Positions 26,058-34,181 of a DNA stretch of 64,000 nucleotides are shown here, one piece after another. Both the position numbers and the translations under genes were made by a program. A model generated the notes under the pieces. It was not told the origin of the DNA and searched no databases. It saw only the letters and a program-made list of their open reading frames with translations. This DNA is from UBA8949 sp942493365 (GTDB lineage Bacteria > Bacillota > Clostridia > Saccharofermentanales > UBA5734). The stretch is from contig OW818697.1 in the NCBI GenBank assembly GCA_942493365.1, forward strand, positions 2,046,001 to 2,110,000. The letters run 5' to 3'. Within the stretch, counting starts at the first letter, position 1. Every line of letters begins with the position of its first letter.

Positions 26058-26169
26058 CTGTGTTCTCCTCAAAAATTGGCCTGTTCGAAATCGTTGTTTT
26101 GCTATACAATAGTTTCAGGTAATTAAACTTTATCATAAACAGCACAGATATGGAAAGGAAGATGAATTT

Positions 26170-26598
26170 ATGGCTGCAAAGAAAAAAAGTGTTCTTGATG
26201 ACGCTCAAGACGAGATTTTGTGGAAGGACCGCAAACGCTATCTGGGCCTGCCGATTTCCTTCACCCGCTACATTGTTGACACCAACCGTTTTATCTCAAA
26301 AATCGGTCTCTTCAACACCAACACCAATGAGGTGCTGCTGTACCGCATTCTCGACATCAAGCTGAACCGGACCTTTGGTCAGAAGATCTTCGGCGTCGGC
26401 ACCCTGACCCTGTTCACCGCCGACCAGTCGGACAACCAGCTCATCGTCAAAAACATCGCCAAATCCGAAAAGGTCTTCCGCTTCATCAGCAAAAAGATCG
26501 AGGAAGAGCGCGAAGAACGCCGCATTGCCGGCCGCGAACTCTATGGTGCCGCGATGCCTGGTATGCAGGACACCGACGGCGACGGCGTGCCGGATTAA
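26170..26598 (+). CDS. Bacterial PH-domain protein
   Basis: The 142-residue soluble product reads ILWKDRKRYLGLPISFTRY, then ISKIGLFNTNTNEVLLYRIL, DIKLNRTFGQKIFGVGTLTL and FRFISKKIEEEREERR. This is the beta-barrel plus C-terminal helix layout of bacterial PH domains (bPH_2/DUF304). The tail ends DTDGDGVPD, a calcium-motif-like loop. No membrane segment. RBS AGGAAGATGAATTT precedes ATG 26170. It is divergent from rsmE and followed by a terminator. Confidence 0.78.
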   Translation: MAAKKKSVLDDAQDEILWKDRKRYLGLPISFTRYIVDTNRFISKIGLFNTNTNEVLLYRILDIKLNRTFGQKIFGVGTLTLFTADQSDNQLIVKNIAKSEKVFRFISKKIEEEREERRIAGRELYGAAMPGMQDTDGDGVPD

Positions 26599-26626
26599 GA
26601 ACGATCACCGAATGACGATCAACGAA

Positions 26627-26658
26627 ACAGCACGGCCGCGAGGTTGTGCTGTTTTTTT
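26627..26658 (+). terminator. Rho-independent terminator after the PH-domain gene
   Basis: ACAGCAC (26627-26633) pairs with GTGCTGT (26646-26652), followed by a T7 run to 26658. Confidence 0.85.
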
Positions 26659-26862
26659 CAAGTGTGAACCTATTTTTCTATTGCATCAAAAAACCAACAA
26701 GACAAATACGATGCACAAATCTATTAATATCAACCCGATCTCGATATCGAACTAGTGATCGGAAATAGCGTTTGGATTTGAAATCCGCCCTTGAATTCTT
26801 TCAATACGCATGACATAATTGCTGACTCCGGCAAATATACACTATCCGAAAACACTTTTTTG

Positions 26863-26906
26863 AAGTTAGCGGCAAAGATGTGACGTCACATCTTTGCCGC
26901 TAACTT
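26863..26906. repeat. Perfect 44-bp palindrome
   Basis: Arms 26863-26884 and 26885-26906 are perfect reverse complements over 22 bp with no loop; the centre is TGACGTCA and the outer edge AAGTTAGCGGC. It lies in about 530 bp between the PH-domain terminator and mutY, which otherwise hold no clear gene. It is not followed by a T-run. The arm length equals that of the repeat at 11180-11227, though the sequences differ. Confidence 0.85.
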
Positions 26907-26957
26907 TAAATATACGAAATTCCATACTATACAGAGCGAGCTGTAACAATCCAAGTC

Positions 26958-27053
26958 CTATTTTTTGTTGGCCGCCAGAAATTTATCGCGGTTTTCGCGA
27001 TACTGCAGCACCGGCTTGTCGCCAGCGACCAGCTTTTCGCCCAAGCGGATCAT
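26958..27053 (-). CDS. Possible 31-residue small protein or gene remnant
   Basis: A short frame starts at ATG 27051-27053 behind GGGGGAGTG and reads MIRLGEKLVAGDKPVLQYRE, ending FLAANKK and a TAG. A TATAAT lies on the minus strand about 45 bp upstream. The in-frame sequence before the ATG (TAGECPN) also looks coding, so this could be the tail of a lost gene. There is no homology I can name. Confidence 0.25.
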   Translation of the reverse strand: MIRLGEKLVAGDKPVLQYRENRDKFLAANKK

Positions 27054-27130
27054 GTTGGGGCACTCCCCCGCAGTGATATTGATGGTACAATTATAGCGTA
27101 TGGCAGATTTATTTTGTGGGGTTAATTGAC

Positions 27131-28168
27131 ATGGAAAATTCCAACGAACAGGTCGCCACTCTCCTTCTGGCCTGGTTCGACCGCGAGCGGCGCGACCTGC
27201 CCTGGCGGCACAGCAAAGACCCCTATCGCATCTGGCTGTCAGAAATCATGCTGCAGCAAACCCAGGTGCAGACCGTCATCCCCTATTTTCAGGCCTTTCT
27301 CCAGCGCTGGCCAACGCTTCTTGATCTGGCCAATGCCGATGAAACCGCCGTGCTCAAGGCCTGGGAGGGTCTGGGTTATTACTCGCGCGCCCGCAATTTG
27401 CTGGCCGCCGCTCGCTTGATGCGCGACCGCCACGACGGACGGATGCCGCTCACCGAGAAAGATCGTTTGGCGCTGCCTGGTATCGGTGAGTACACCGCCG
27501 CCGCCATCGGCGCGATCGCTTTTGGCCAGCCGGTCGCGGCGGTCGACGGCAACATCGTGCGCGTCTTTGCCCGGCTGACTGCCACCGCCTGGGACCCGAG
27601 CGACTTGAAGCAGCGGCGGCAGGTCCGCCAACTGGTCGAATCGCTCCTGCCGCCAGAACGCGCGGGCGATTTCAACGAAGCCCTGATGGACCTCGGCGCG
27701 ACCATCTGCCTGCCGCGCTTGGCCAGATGCGCCGAATGCCCGCTGGCCGCGATTTGCCAAGCTTTGGCAGACGACGCCGTCGCCCGCTATCCGGCTCGTC
27801 CGGCGGCAAAAGCTCGTCCCGTCGATGAACTTGTCGTGCTGGTCGTGATCTACGACGGCCTGATCCGAGTGAACCAACGACCGGCCAAGGGTTTGCTCGC
27901 CGGCCTTTATGAATTCGACTGGCTGGATGGCAAAACCGACGCGGCTGCGATCGCGCGCCAATTTCCAGGCACCACCATTCATCCCCTCGGCAATCTGACC
28001 CACGACTTTACGCATCTGCGTTGGCTACTGAACGGCTTTGCCGTTGTATTGTTACCTGAATCTATAGAAAAAGCGACGGGCCTTTGGGTGACCGTCGCTG
28101 AACTGGCAGCCCTTCCCTTCCCGACTGCTTTGGCAGGCTTCCGGCAAAAGGTGCTGGCTTTGCTTTAA
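27131..28168 (+). CDS. mutY: A/G-specific adenine glycosylase (MutY)
   Basis: The 345-residue product has the HhH-GPD fold (EIMLQQTQVQTVIPYF, then LPGIGEYTAAAIGAIAFG with the catalytic Asp in AAVDGNIVRVFARL). The Fe-S ligands are CLPRLARCAECPLAAIC, spacing C-x6-C-x2-C-x5-C. A C-terminal NUDIX-like domain reads GLLAGLYEFDWL, then THDFTHLRW. It removes adenine opposite 8-oxoguanine. ATG 27131 is taken; the longer GTG start has no RBS. Confidence 0.95.
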   Translation: MENSNEQVATLLLAWFDRERRDLPWRHSKDPYRIWLSEIMLQQTQVQTVIPYFQAFLQRWPTLLDLANADETAVLKAWEGLGYYSRARNLLAAARLMRDRHDGRMPLTEKDRLALPGIGEYTAAAIGAIAFGQPVAAVDGNIVRVFARLTATAWDPSDLKQRRQVRQLVESLLPPERAGDFNEALMDLGATICLPRLARCAECPLAAICQALADDAVARYPARPAAKARPVDELVVLVVIYDGLIRVNQRPAKGLLAGLYEFDWLDGKTDAAAIARQFPGTTIHPLGNLTHDFTHLRWLLNGFAVVLLPESIEKATGLWVTVAELAALPFPTALAGFRQKVLALL

Positions 28169-28174
28169 TTCAAA

Positions 28175-28969
28175 TTATTTCTCTTCAGTAGGCTCCACGA
28201 CAACCGACTTTTTCTTGCTGAGCAGCAGATACAAACCGATCGGCACCAGAACGATGCTGATCCATTGCGACGTGCCCATGCCCAGAAAAATGCCGCGGAT
28301 CGTATCGGCGCGGAAAAACTCCAAGCTAAAACGAATGATCGCGTAGCCCAGCAAATAAAGCCCGGTCATTTTGTGATCGCCGCGCGGTTTACGCGAATAG
28401 ACAAAGAGGATGGCAAACAATACGATGTTGAGCCCAGCTTCCCAGATCTGCACAGGGAATAGTGCTATACCGGACGGCGCGGCTGAATCGGGTCGGAAAA
28501 AGACGCCCCAAGGCGGATCGGTCGGGCAGCCATAACAGCAGCCAGCAAAGAAGCAGCCGAAGCGGCCAAAGGCATGAACCAGCGGCACCGCCAGGACCAG
28601 GCTGTCCATCAAATGCCAGAATGATATTTTAAACATTTTGGCGTATACCAGAATGCCGATGATGATGCCAAAAAGACCGCCGTAGAAAACAAAGCCATAG
28701 CTGAACAAATCGGAAATGTCTTGCATCGTCCAAGGACCCGGGCCGTGAACTTGAATAATTGTTGGCAACGTGATGATCCAAAACAAAATTTTCGCGCCGG
28801 CATATAACCCTAAACCGCCAAAGCAGGCCGCAAAAAAGATGTCTTGTTTGGGCAGGTCACGTCGGACCGGCAGATAGACGGCAATAAGAATGCCAACAGC
28901 CAATCCTACGACGACCATCAGCCCGTACATGGAAATAGAAAAGTCCAAGATATTGATGTGAGGAAGCAT
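28175..28969 (-). CDS. lgt: Prolipoprotein diacylglyceryl transferase
   Basis: The 264-residue polytopic protein has about seven membrane segments and the Lgt signature region HAFGRFGCFFAGCCYGCPTD (about residues 133-152), with the essential Arg and Gly residues. It transfers diacylglycerol to the lipobox cysteine of prelipoproteins. At least seven lipoproteins are encoded in this window. RBS AAGGAGATACTCG. Convergent with mutY. Confidence 0.95.
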   Translation of the reverse strand: MLPHINILDFSISMYGLMVVVGLAVGILIAVYLPVRRDLPKQDIFFAACFGGLGLYAGAKILFWIITLPTIIQVHGPGPWTMQDISDLFSYGFVFYGGLFGIIIGILVYAKMFKISFWHLMDSLVLAVPLVHAFGRFGCFFAGCCYGCPTDPPWGVFFRPDSAAPSGIALFPVQIWEAGLNIVLFAILFVYSRKPRGDHKMTGLYLLGYAIIRFSLEFFRADTIRGIFLGMGTSQWISIVLVPIGLYLLLSKKKSVVVEPTEEK

Positions 28970-28993
28970 CGAGTATCTCCTTCAGGATGTTAT

Positions 28994-29025
28994 GAAAGGG
29001 CAAACAAATAATTGTTTGCCCTTTC
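28994..29025. terminator. 14-bp hairpin upstream of lgt
   Basis: Arms 28994-29007 (GAAAGGGCAAACAA) and 29012-29025 pair perfectly around the loop ATAA. It lies between the DUF4190 gene and lgt, probably ending the former; neither side has a strong T-run. Confidence 0.55.
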
Positions 29026-29060
29026 ATTGGAGTCAGATATTTAGATCATATGGGTTGTGA

Positions 29061-29453
29061 TTAGTTGCCGATGGTGAAATTGGTCGCCTCGTTCAGCATA
29101 CTTTCCAACTCGTATTGCCATTGGTTGCCAGCATTTTGCAGTGCGCATATAGCAGCAGTACAAATAATGCCGAAGAGGAGGCAAAGGGCGATACCGATGA
29201 TGCTCATGATGAGACCAGCGGTCGCGACGCTTGAGGGCTGCTCTTTTTTGGCCATGATGGCCAGGATCAGTCCAGCGACACCAGCGGCAACGCCAATGAA
29301 CGCCCATGGTCCTGTGAAAATAAAGCACAATGAAACGATGCCGAGGATCATGGCGGTGATAGCTTTAGGGCTGGCAGCGGGCTTTGGCGGGGCATAATAA
29401 GGCTGCTGTGGCGGCGGAACCGGATTGTTGGTAGGATAACCTTGATCTGACAT
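29061..29453 (-). CDS. DUF4190 two-helix membrane protein
   Basis: The 130-residue product has a Pro/Tyr-rich cytoplasmic N-terminus (NPVPPPQQPYYAPPKP), then two membrane segments (about residues 33-62 and 80-103) joined by AIMAKKEQPSSVATAG. This is the DUF4190 arrangement, usually of unknown function. It is a paralogue of the next gene. The start has GGAGGTATCCAC upstream. Confidence 0.75.
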   Translation of the reverse strand: MSDQGYPTNNPVPPPQQPYYAPPKPAASPKAITAMILGIVSLCFIFTGPWAFIGVAAGVAGLILAIMAKKEQPSSVATAGLIMSIIGIALCLLFGIICTAAICALQNAGNQWQYELESMLNEATNFTIGN

Positions 29454-29594
29454 GTGGATACCTCCCGAATTTAATTTTTATAATGCAATTATCCCATGAA
29501 TTAGGATAATTTGATTATAACATACTGATCCAAATTTCAAAGACATTTTTACAAAATCGAAAACAGTTTCCAGCGGCTGCTTGTACTTCGTTAA

Positions 29595-30089
29595 TCAATA
29601 GTAATTGCCCCAGCTATAGTACATGCTCTGAGCAGCAAGAATTGCAAATATAAAGACAATTCCCACGAGAAAGCCCAGCGAAATGGCGATGATGCCCAGC
29701 ACAAGTCCGGCTGTCGCTTGGCCTGACGGGCCCATTTTCCTGGCCTGAACGGCCAGGATCAAGGCTGCGATGCCAAGACCTATGGCAACGACGAAAAGAT
29801 AATAAATCGAACCAAAAACGGCAAAGACCACGCCGATAATACCAAGCACCATCGATGTGACAGCTTTGGGGCTGGCCACCTGATGTTGGCGCTGGTAGGG
29901 GTAAGGTTGGCCATAGTAGGGGTTGGGCTGGCCGGGGTGGTAATAGGGACCTTGCTGCGGCGGATACTGCGGCGGATACTGCGGCTGCTGGTATTGGTAT
30001 TGCGGTGGCTGCTGATTGGGATACTGCGGTTGCTGCGGCGGTTGGTTGGGATATTGCGGTTGCTGGTTGGGGTTTTGTTGATCTGACAT
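29595..30089 (-). CDS. DUF4190 membrane protein with long Pro/Gln/Tyr repeat N-terminus
   Basis: The 164-residue product begins with about 68 residues built of PQYPNQQP/YQQPQYPP-type repeats, followed by SPKAVTSMVLGIIGVVFAVF and a second hydrophobic pair (about 77-105 and 122-150) joined by VQARKMGPSGQATAG. It is a paralogue of the neighbouring DUF4190 gene with an expanded low-complexity cytoplasmic tail. Function unknown; related proteins are often taken as envelope-stress or interaction scaffolds, which is inference. RBS GGAGGTATTCGC. Confidence 0.75.
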   Translation of the reverse strand: MSDQQNPNQQPQYPNQPPQQPQYPNQQPPQYQYQQPQYPPQYPPQQGPYYHPGQPNPYYGQPYPYQRQHQVASPKAVTSMVLGIIGVVFAVFGSIYYLFVVAIGLGIAALILAVQARKMGPSGQATAGLVLGIIAISLGFLVGIVFIFAILAAQSMYYSWGNYY

Positions 30090-30164
30090 GCGAATACCTC
30101 CAAATTTTATTTATAGCAAGAATAATCTTATTATATCATAGGTCAAATAAAAATAGCGGTGGTT

Positions 30165-31022
30165 TTAAAACTTGGAAAAGCCCTGACCGAAGATGTCTCT
30201 GGAGTCGGACACCAGAACGAATGCCGAGGGCAAATGGTCCCGGATGTAGCGGCGCAGTCTGATCTCTTCGCGGCCTTTGAGCACCGACATGATGACGTAT
30301 TTGTCCTGCTGACTGAAAGCACCCTTGGCCATGTAATAGGTTGCGTCGCGATTGAGATCTTTGATGATGAAATCGCAGATTGGCGCGGGCTGGTCGCAGA
30401 TGATGTTGATCATGCGGAACTGGTTGATGCGGGCGATCGAGGTGTCGATAACCAGCGATTTGATCAAGAGCCCCAGGCTAGAGAACAGCGCGGTCTCGAT
30501 GTTAAAGACAAAAAAGGCCGCGATGACGATAATCACGTCCGAGGCCAGCACCATGCCGCCGATCGAGGCGCCGGTGAATTTTTTGAGGATCATGGCCAGG
30601 ATGTCGGTGCCGCCGCTGGAGGCTTCGCAGTGAAAAAGCACCGCGCTGCCGACGGCGGTCAGCAGGATGGCGATGAAAAACTCCAGCATCAGCTGGTCGG
30701 TAAAGGGCGACATCATGGGGTAAACCTGCTCCAGAACACTGAAAGACACGGTCATCAGCACCGTCGCGTAAATGGTTTTGGCGCCGAACTTGCGCCCCAA
30801 AACGACAAAGCCGAGCAGCAGAAACAGCGCATTGAAGACCAGATTGATCGTACCCGGTGAAAATGGCGTGACCTTGGCCAGCAATACGGCGATGCCGGTC
30901 ACGCCGCCAAAAACGAAATGATTGGTAAACTTAAAGAAATAGTTGCCCAGCACCAAAGCCAGACAGCCGATCGTGATCAGACCAAAATCGAGCAGATCAT
31001 CCCATCGGTCTCGTTTCTTCAT
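30165..31022 (-). CDS. YitT-family membrane protein
   Basis: The 285-residue product has five to six membrane segments in its first about 190 residues (IGCLALVLGNYFFKF, FGGVTGIAVLLAKV, ASSGGTDILAMILKKFTG). A C-terminal soluble DUF2179 domain reads MINIICDQPAPICDFII, then QQDKYVIMSVLKGREE. This is the YitT/DUF161 family, widespread in Bacillota and uncharacterised. It begins 3 nt after the threonine aldolase stop. Confidence 0.9.
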   Translation of the reverse strand: MKKRDRWDDLLDFGLITIGCLALVLGNYFFKFTNHFVFGGVTGIAVLLAKVTPFSPGTINLVFNALFLLLGFVVLGRKFGAKTIYATVLMTVSFSVLEQVYPMMSPFTDQLMLEFFIAILLTAVGSAVLFHCEASSGGTDILAMILKKFTGASIGGMVLASDVIIVIAAFFVFNIETALFSSLGLLIKSLVIDTSIARINQFRMINIICDQPAPICDFIIKDLNRDATYYMAKGAFSQQDKYVIMSVLKGREEIRLRRYIRDHLPSAFVLVSDSRDIFGQGFSKF

Positions 31023-31025
31023 CCT

Positions 31026-32060
31026 TCACCCCTCTAAAATCGCCTCGATCAGCTGCTGCAGGTCCTCCTCCCGCGTCGCCCAGCTGGTGCAGAAGCGGAC
31101 CGCGCTGTGGGTGTCATCCACTTTGGCCCACCAACTGTATGCGAATGTCTGTCCCAACTCGTCCAGTACGGCATCCGGCATGATCGGAAACTGCTGATTG
31201 GTGATCGAATCGACGAGGAATGGGTAGCCCTTCTGCTGACAGGCGGTTTTGATACGCAAGGCCATGTCGACGGCGTGGCGGCCGATTTCGCTGTACAGGC
31301 CGTCCTCAAACAGCGCCAGAAACTGCAACCCGAGCAGGCGGCCTTTGGCCAGCATGCCGCCCTTTTGCTTGATTATGCTACGAAAGTCGCGGTTGGTGTC
31401 CGGATTGCCGATGACCAGAGCCTCGCCGAACAGCGCACCGACCTTGGTGCCGCCAATCGTGAAGGCGTCGCACAAATCAGCGATTGTCTCCAAATCGAGG
31501 TCGTTGCCCGGGGCCGCCAGGGCGTAGCCGAGGCGGGCACCGTCGATAAACAGCAGCAGCCCACCATCGCGGCAAATGCGGCTGATCTTGGTCAGATTGG
31601 AGGCGCTGTAAAGGGTGCCGTTCTCGGTGGGTTGGGACAGATAAACCAGCTTGGGCTGCACCGTGTGTTCGCGGTTTTCGTCCAGCCGGTAGCCTTCGAT
31701 GACTTCGTGAATCTGGTCGGCGGTCAACTTGCCGTCGGCGCTGGGCAGGCTGATGATTTTATGGCCGGTCGCCTCGATCGCGCCGGTCTCGTGGACATTG
31801 ATGTGGCCGGAGTGCGCCGAGATGACGCCCTGATAGGGCCGCAACGCCGCGGCGATCAAGGTCAGGTTGGCCTGGGTGCCGCCCATGACAAAGTGAACGC
31901 CAACGTCCTCGCGTTTGCATACTTGCTTGATTTTGGCGGCGGCCTGCCAGCAGTAGTCGTCAGTGCCATAGCCCGGGGTCTGCTCGAGATTGGTATCGAT
32001 CAGTTTCTGCAGGATTTTGGGGTGCGCGCCTTCGGTGTAGTCGCTGTTAAAATAGATCAT
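31026..32060 (-). CDS. Threonine-aldolase-like PLP enzyme
   Basis: The 344-residue product belongs to the beta-eliminating lyase/low-specificity threonine aldolase group: MIYFNSDYTEGAHPKILQ, FVMGGTQANLTLIA, GGLLLFIDGARLGYAL, and the PLP lysine in FTIGGTKVGALFGE. Such enzymes split threonine or allo-threonine to glycine and acetaldehyde, which would feed the glycine cleavage operon a few kb away; that link is inference. RBS GGAGGGCAGCAAA. Confidence 0.88.
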   Translation of the reverse strand: MIYFNSDYTEGAHPKILQKLIDTNLEQTPGYGTDDYCWQAAAKIKQVCKREDVGVHFVMGGTQANLTLIAAALRPYQGVISAHSGHINVHETGAIEATGHKIISLPSADGKLTADQIHEVIEGYRLDENREHTVQPKLVYLSQPTENGTLYSASNLTKISRICRDGGLLLFIDGARLGYALAAPGNDLDLETIADLCDAFTIGGTKVGALFGEALVIGNPDTNRDFRSIIKQKGGMLAKGRLLGLQFLALFEDGLYSEIGRHAVDMALRIKTACQQKGYPFLVDSITNQQFPIMPDAVLDELGQTFAYSWWAKVDDTHSAVRFCTSWATREEDLQQLIEAILEG

Positions 32061-32076
32061 TTTGCTGCCCTCCGCT

Positions 32077-32769
32077 TCAGATCTGGGCCAACTCGGTAAA
32101 CACGTTCTGCATCAGTTTGTGGCCGGCCTTGTTGGGGTGAACACCGTCGATGCAAAGCAGGTCGGGGCTGTTCTTGGCCGCCAAAAAGGATTCGCGCATC
32201 GGGATATAAAGGCACTTGTTATTGATGGCCATCTTGGTCACTTCCAGTGAATAGGATTCGTGGTGGCGATAGATTTGCTCGCTGTCGCCGAGAAAACGCA
32301 TGACATTTTGCCGATTGAGACTGCCCTTTTCAACGAAAAAGTTCAGGTATTTCTCGGAATGGATGGGCGGCAGCGACATCATCATCGGTTCTATTTTGTT
32401 GGTGCGCAGCAGGTCAATCATCGCCTGCAGCTGCTCCTTGAATTCAGGCAGCGGCGTGTTGGGCAGGTGTGCCCGGTCCGGATCGGCTGAGACGGCGGCC
32501 CAGTCGAAGTCACAGTCGTTGCCGCCGTATTCGAGCAGGACATAGTCGCAGTCGAGGCCGCGCTCCAGGGATTGTTCGAGGGTGACACGGCCTTTGTCGA
32601 CCGTACTGCCGAAACGCGAGCGGTTGACGATGTTGAGGCCGAGGGTTTTGGTGATCAGATTGCCGACGCTTTCGGCCAGCAACTGATAGGTGCCGCGGAT
32701 TTCGTCGAATATGACGCCCTTGAGAACGGAGTCGCCCCAGACGCCGATTTTGTTTTTAATATCAAACAT
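32077..32769 (-). CDS. SGNH/GDSL-family hydrolase
   Basis: The 230-residue cytoplasmic-looking product has the four SGNH blocks: GVWGDSVLKG (Ser), SRFGSTVDKG (Gly), LEYGGNDCDFDW (Asn), and CIDGVHPNKAGH (Asp-x-x-His). It is an esterase or acyl-hydrolase of unknown substrate. No signal peptide. It precedes the threonine aldolase by 16 nt in the same direction. Confidence 0.88.
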   Translation of the reverse strand: MFDIKNKIGVWGDSVLKGVIFDEIRGTYQLLAESVGNLITKTLGLNIVNRSRFGSTVDKGRVTLEQSLERGLDCDYVLLEYGGNDCDFDWAAVSADPDRAHLPNTPLPEFKEQLQAMIDLLRTNKIEPMMMSLPPIHSEKYLNFFVEKGSLNRQNVMRFLGDSEQIYRHHESYSLEVTKMAINNKCLYIPMRESFLAAKNSPDLLCIDGVHPNKAGHKLMQNVFTELAQI

Positions 32770-32824
32770 TATGTCACACCCCTTTTCGAATTACATTGTA
32801 TCACAATAATTATTAGATGTGAAC

Positions 32825-33397
32825 TTATTTTTCGTCGGTCAATTGGACCCAGGCCTCGATGATGGCAGGCGGCAGGCAGAAACGGTCATGCCCGCCGCGC
32901 AGATATTGTTCGTGTAAATCGTGCAGCGGGGCTAGCCAGGGGTTGCCAGCCAGGTTGAAACGCTGGCGATAGTCTTCGGTCTTGAGACCCAGCACGGCGG
33001 TGATGGTCAGCATCGGCTCGGCCGCGGGCAGATGCAGGCGCAGCCGCAGGTGAAGCCGAGGATAACGCAGACGCCGGGCGGCCGGGTCGTTTGGCGGCGC
33101 GGCGGTTTGTATGGCTTCGACGGTTGATTCGTCGGTCAGGTCGTGGACATGGTCGAGCAGAATGGCGAGGTAGCTGGCCGTGTCAGCATCGAGATAACCC
33201 ACCGCCTGGCCATCGAGCGTGTCCACGCGAATGGCCTGGTGGTCGCGCGGATTATCCGGCTCGCGGCGCAGGCGCAGCGGCTGACCGGGCAGCAGGCGCA
33301 GGGCCTGGGACTTGTACGGTTCACGACAGGCCAGCACCAGACGGGTCACCTTTTCATAGGTGACTGGCGAAATGGCGGTGAATTGCTGGTTTGTCAT
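32825..33397 (-). CDS. HIRAN-domain protein
   Basis: From ATG 33395-33397 (GAGG eight bases upstream) the product is 190 residues. Residues about 20-75 match the HIRAN fold: RLLPGQPLRLRREPDNPRDH, then AIRVDTLDGQAVGYLDADTA. HIRAN domains bind 3-prime DNA ends in SNF2 helicases, and stand-alone copies are common in bacteria. The Arg/Leu-rich remainder is unassigned. It lies between the SGNH and the unknown 33441-34169 gene, all on the same strand. Confidence 0.75.
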   Translation of the reverse strand: MTNQQFTAISPVTYEKVTRLVLACREPYKSQALRLLPGQPLRLRREPDNPRDHQAIRVDTLDGQAVGYLDADTASYLAILLDHVHDLTDESTVEAIQTAAPPNDPAARRLRYPRLHLRLRLHLPAAEPMLTITAVLGLKTEDYRQRFNLAGNPWLAPLHDLHEQYLRGGHDRFCLPPAIIEAWVQLTDEK

Positions 33398-33440
33398 TTG
33401 AAGCGCCTCGCTTTGAAGGTATGCTGCCGCTGAGCTGATT

Positions 33441-34169
33441 TTACCATTCCTGATCCGACAGCTCAGGAATGTCAATAATGCTCTCCAGATCGTAGATTGG
33501 GCACTGGAGTTCCGCTGCGGTCTCCTGCAGGTCCACGACCAGTCGGTTGTAGTCCAGCCCCTTTTCGTTAAATTTGCGTGCCAGCGGCAGGATGTTCTGG
33601 CGGCGTTTTTCCGGGCTCATCCCCAGGTGTTTTTCGGTCATCTGCTCAACATACTGCGTGCAGTAGCCGGCAAATCTGGGGAAGACACCGTAGATCAATT
33701 GGGCCAGCCGCGCGCCGGCCGGGGCGTCCATCAGCGTCTGGAGCGCGGCGGTGACTTCGGCCTGAAACAGCTGAATCATCTGAATGTCCCGGTTCAAGGC
33801 TGGAATTTTGATTTTCCGGCTGTAGATTTCGATGAAATCGTTGAGGGCCATGATGTCAAAAAGAATTTCGGGCAGGTGAATGCGTGTTTTGTAATAGACA
33901 TTGCGTTGCGGCCCGAGGACTTTCAGGTTTTGTTGCGCCTCGGCATCCAGTCGGTTGGCGACAAATTCAACGGCGCGATTGCCCATGATCGCCTGACGCA
34001 GCTCATAACAGACCGCGAGAATGTTCACGGCAGGCATCTCGTATTCATCGCCGGGCGCTTGTTCATCGCCCAGGATTTCGATCAGGGCATCGTAAAGCCG
34101 CTGGAAATCTTCGAAATCGCCGCAGATCGACAAGCCGGCTGTTTTGGGGGTTACTTTGATGATCAGCAT
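33441..34169 (-). CDS. Uncharacterised protein (DUF6904-like)
   Basis: The 242-residue soluble, mostly helical product begins MLIIKVTPKTAGLSICGDFE, then FQRLYDALIEILG. Later parts include AVNILAVCYELRQAIMGNR and PEILFDIMALNDFIEIYSRK. The N-terminal strand pattern reminds me of a family of unknown function (DUF6904), but this is weak recall. It ends 12 nt before... the HIRAN start region and sits directly downstream of gcvPB, so it may be the distal part of the glycine cleavage transcript. RBS AAGGAGTCAAC. Confidence 0.6.
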   Translation of the reverse strand: MLIIKVTPKTAGLSICGDFEDFQRLYDALIEILGDEQAPGDEYEMPAVNILAVCYELRQAIMGNRAVEFVANRLDAEAQQNLKVLGPQRNVYYKTRIHLPEILFDIMALNDFIEIYSRKIKIPALNRDIQMIQLFQAEVTAALQTLMDAPAGARLAQLIYGVFPRFAGYCTQYVEQMTEKHLGMSPEKRRQNILPLARKFNEKGLDYNRLVVDLQETAAELQCPIYDLESIIDIPELSDQEW

Positions 34170-34181
34170 GTTGACTCCTTA

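Noticed and set aside
29880..30086. Repeated CAG/CCG-rich DNA as a microsatellite
   Set aside because: It encodes the Pro/Gln/Tyr repeats of the DUF4190 protein in frame.
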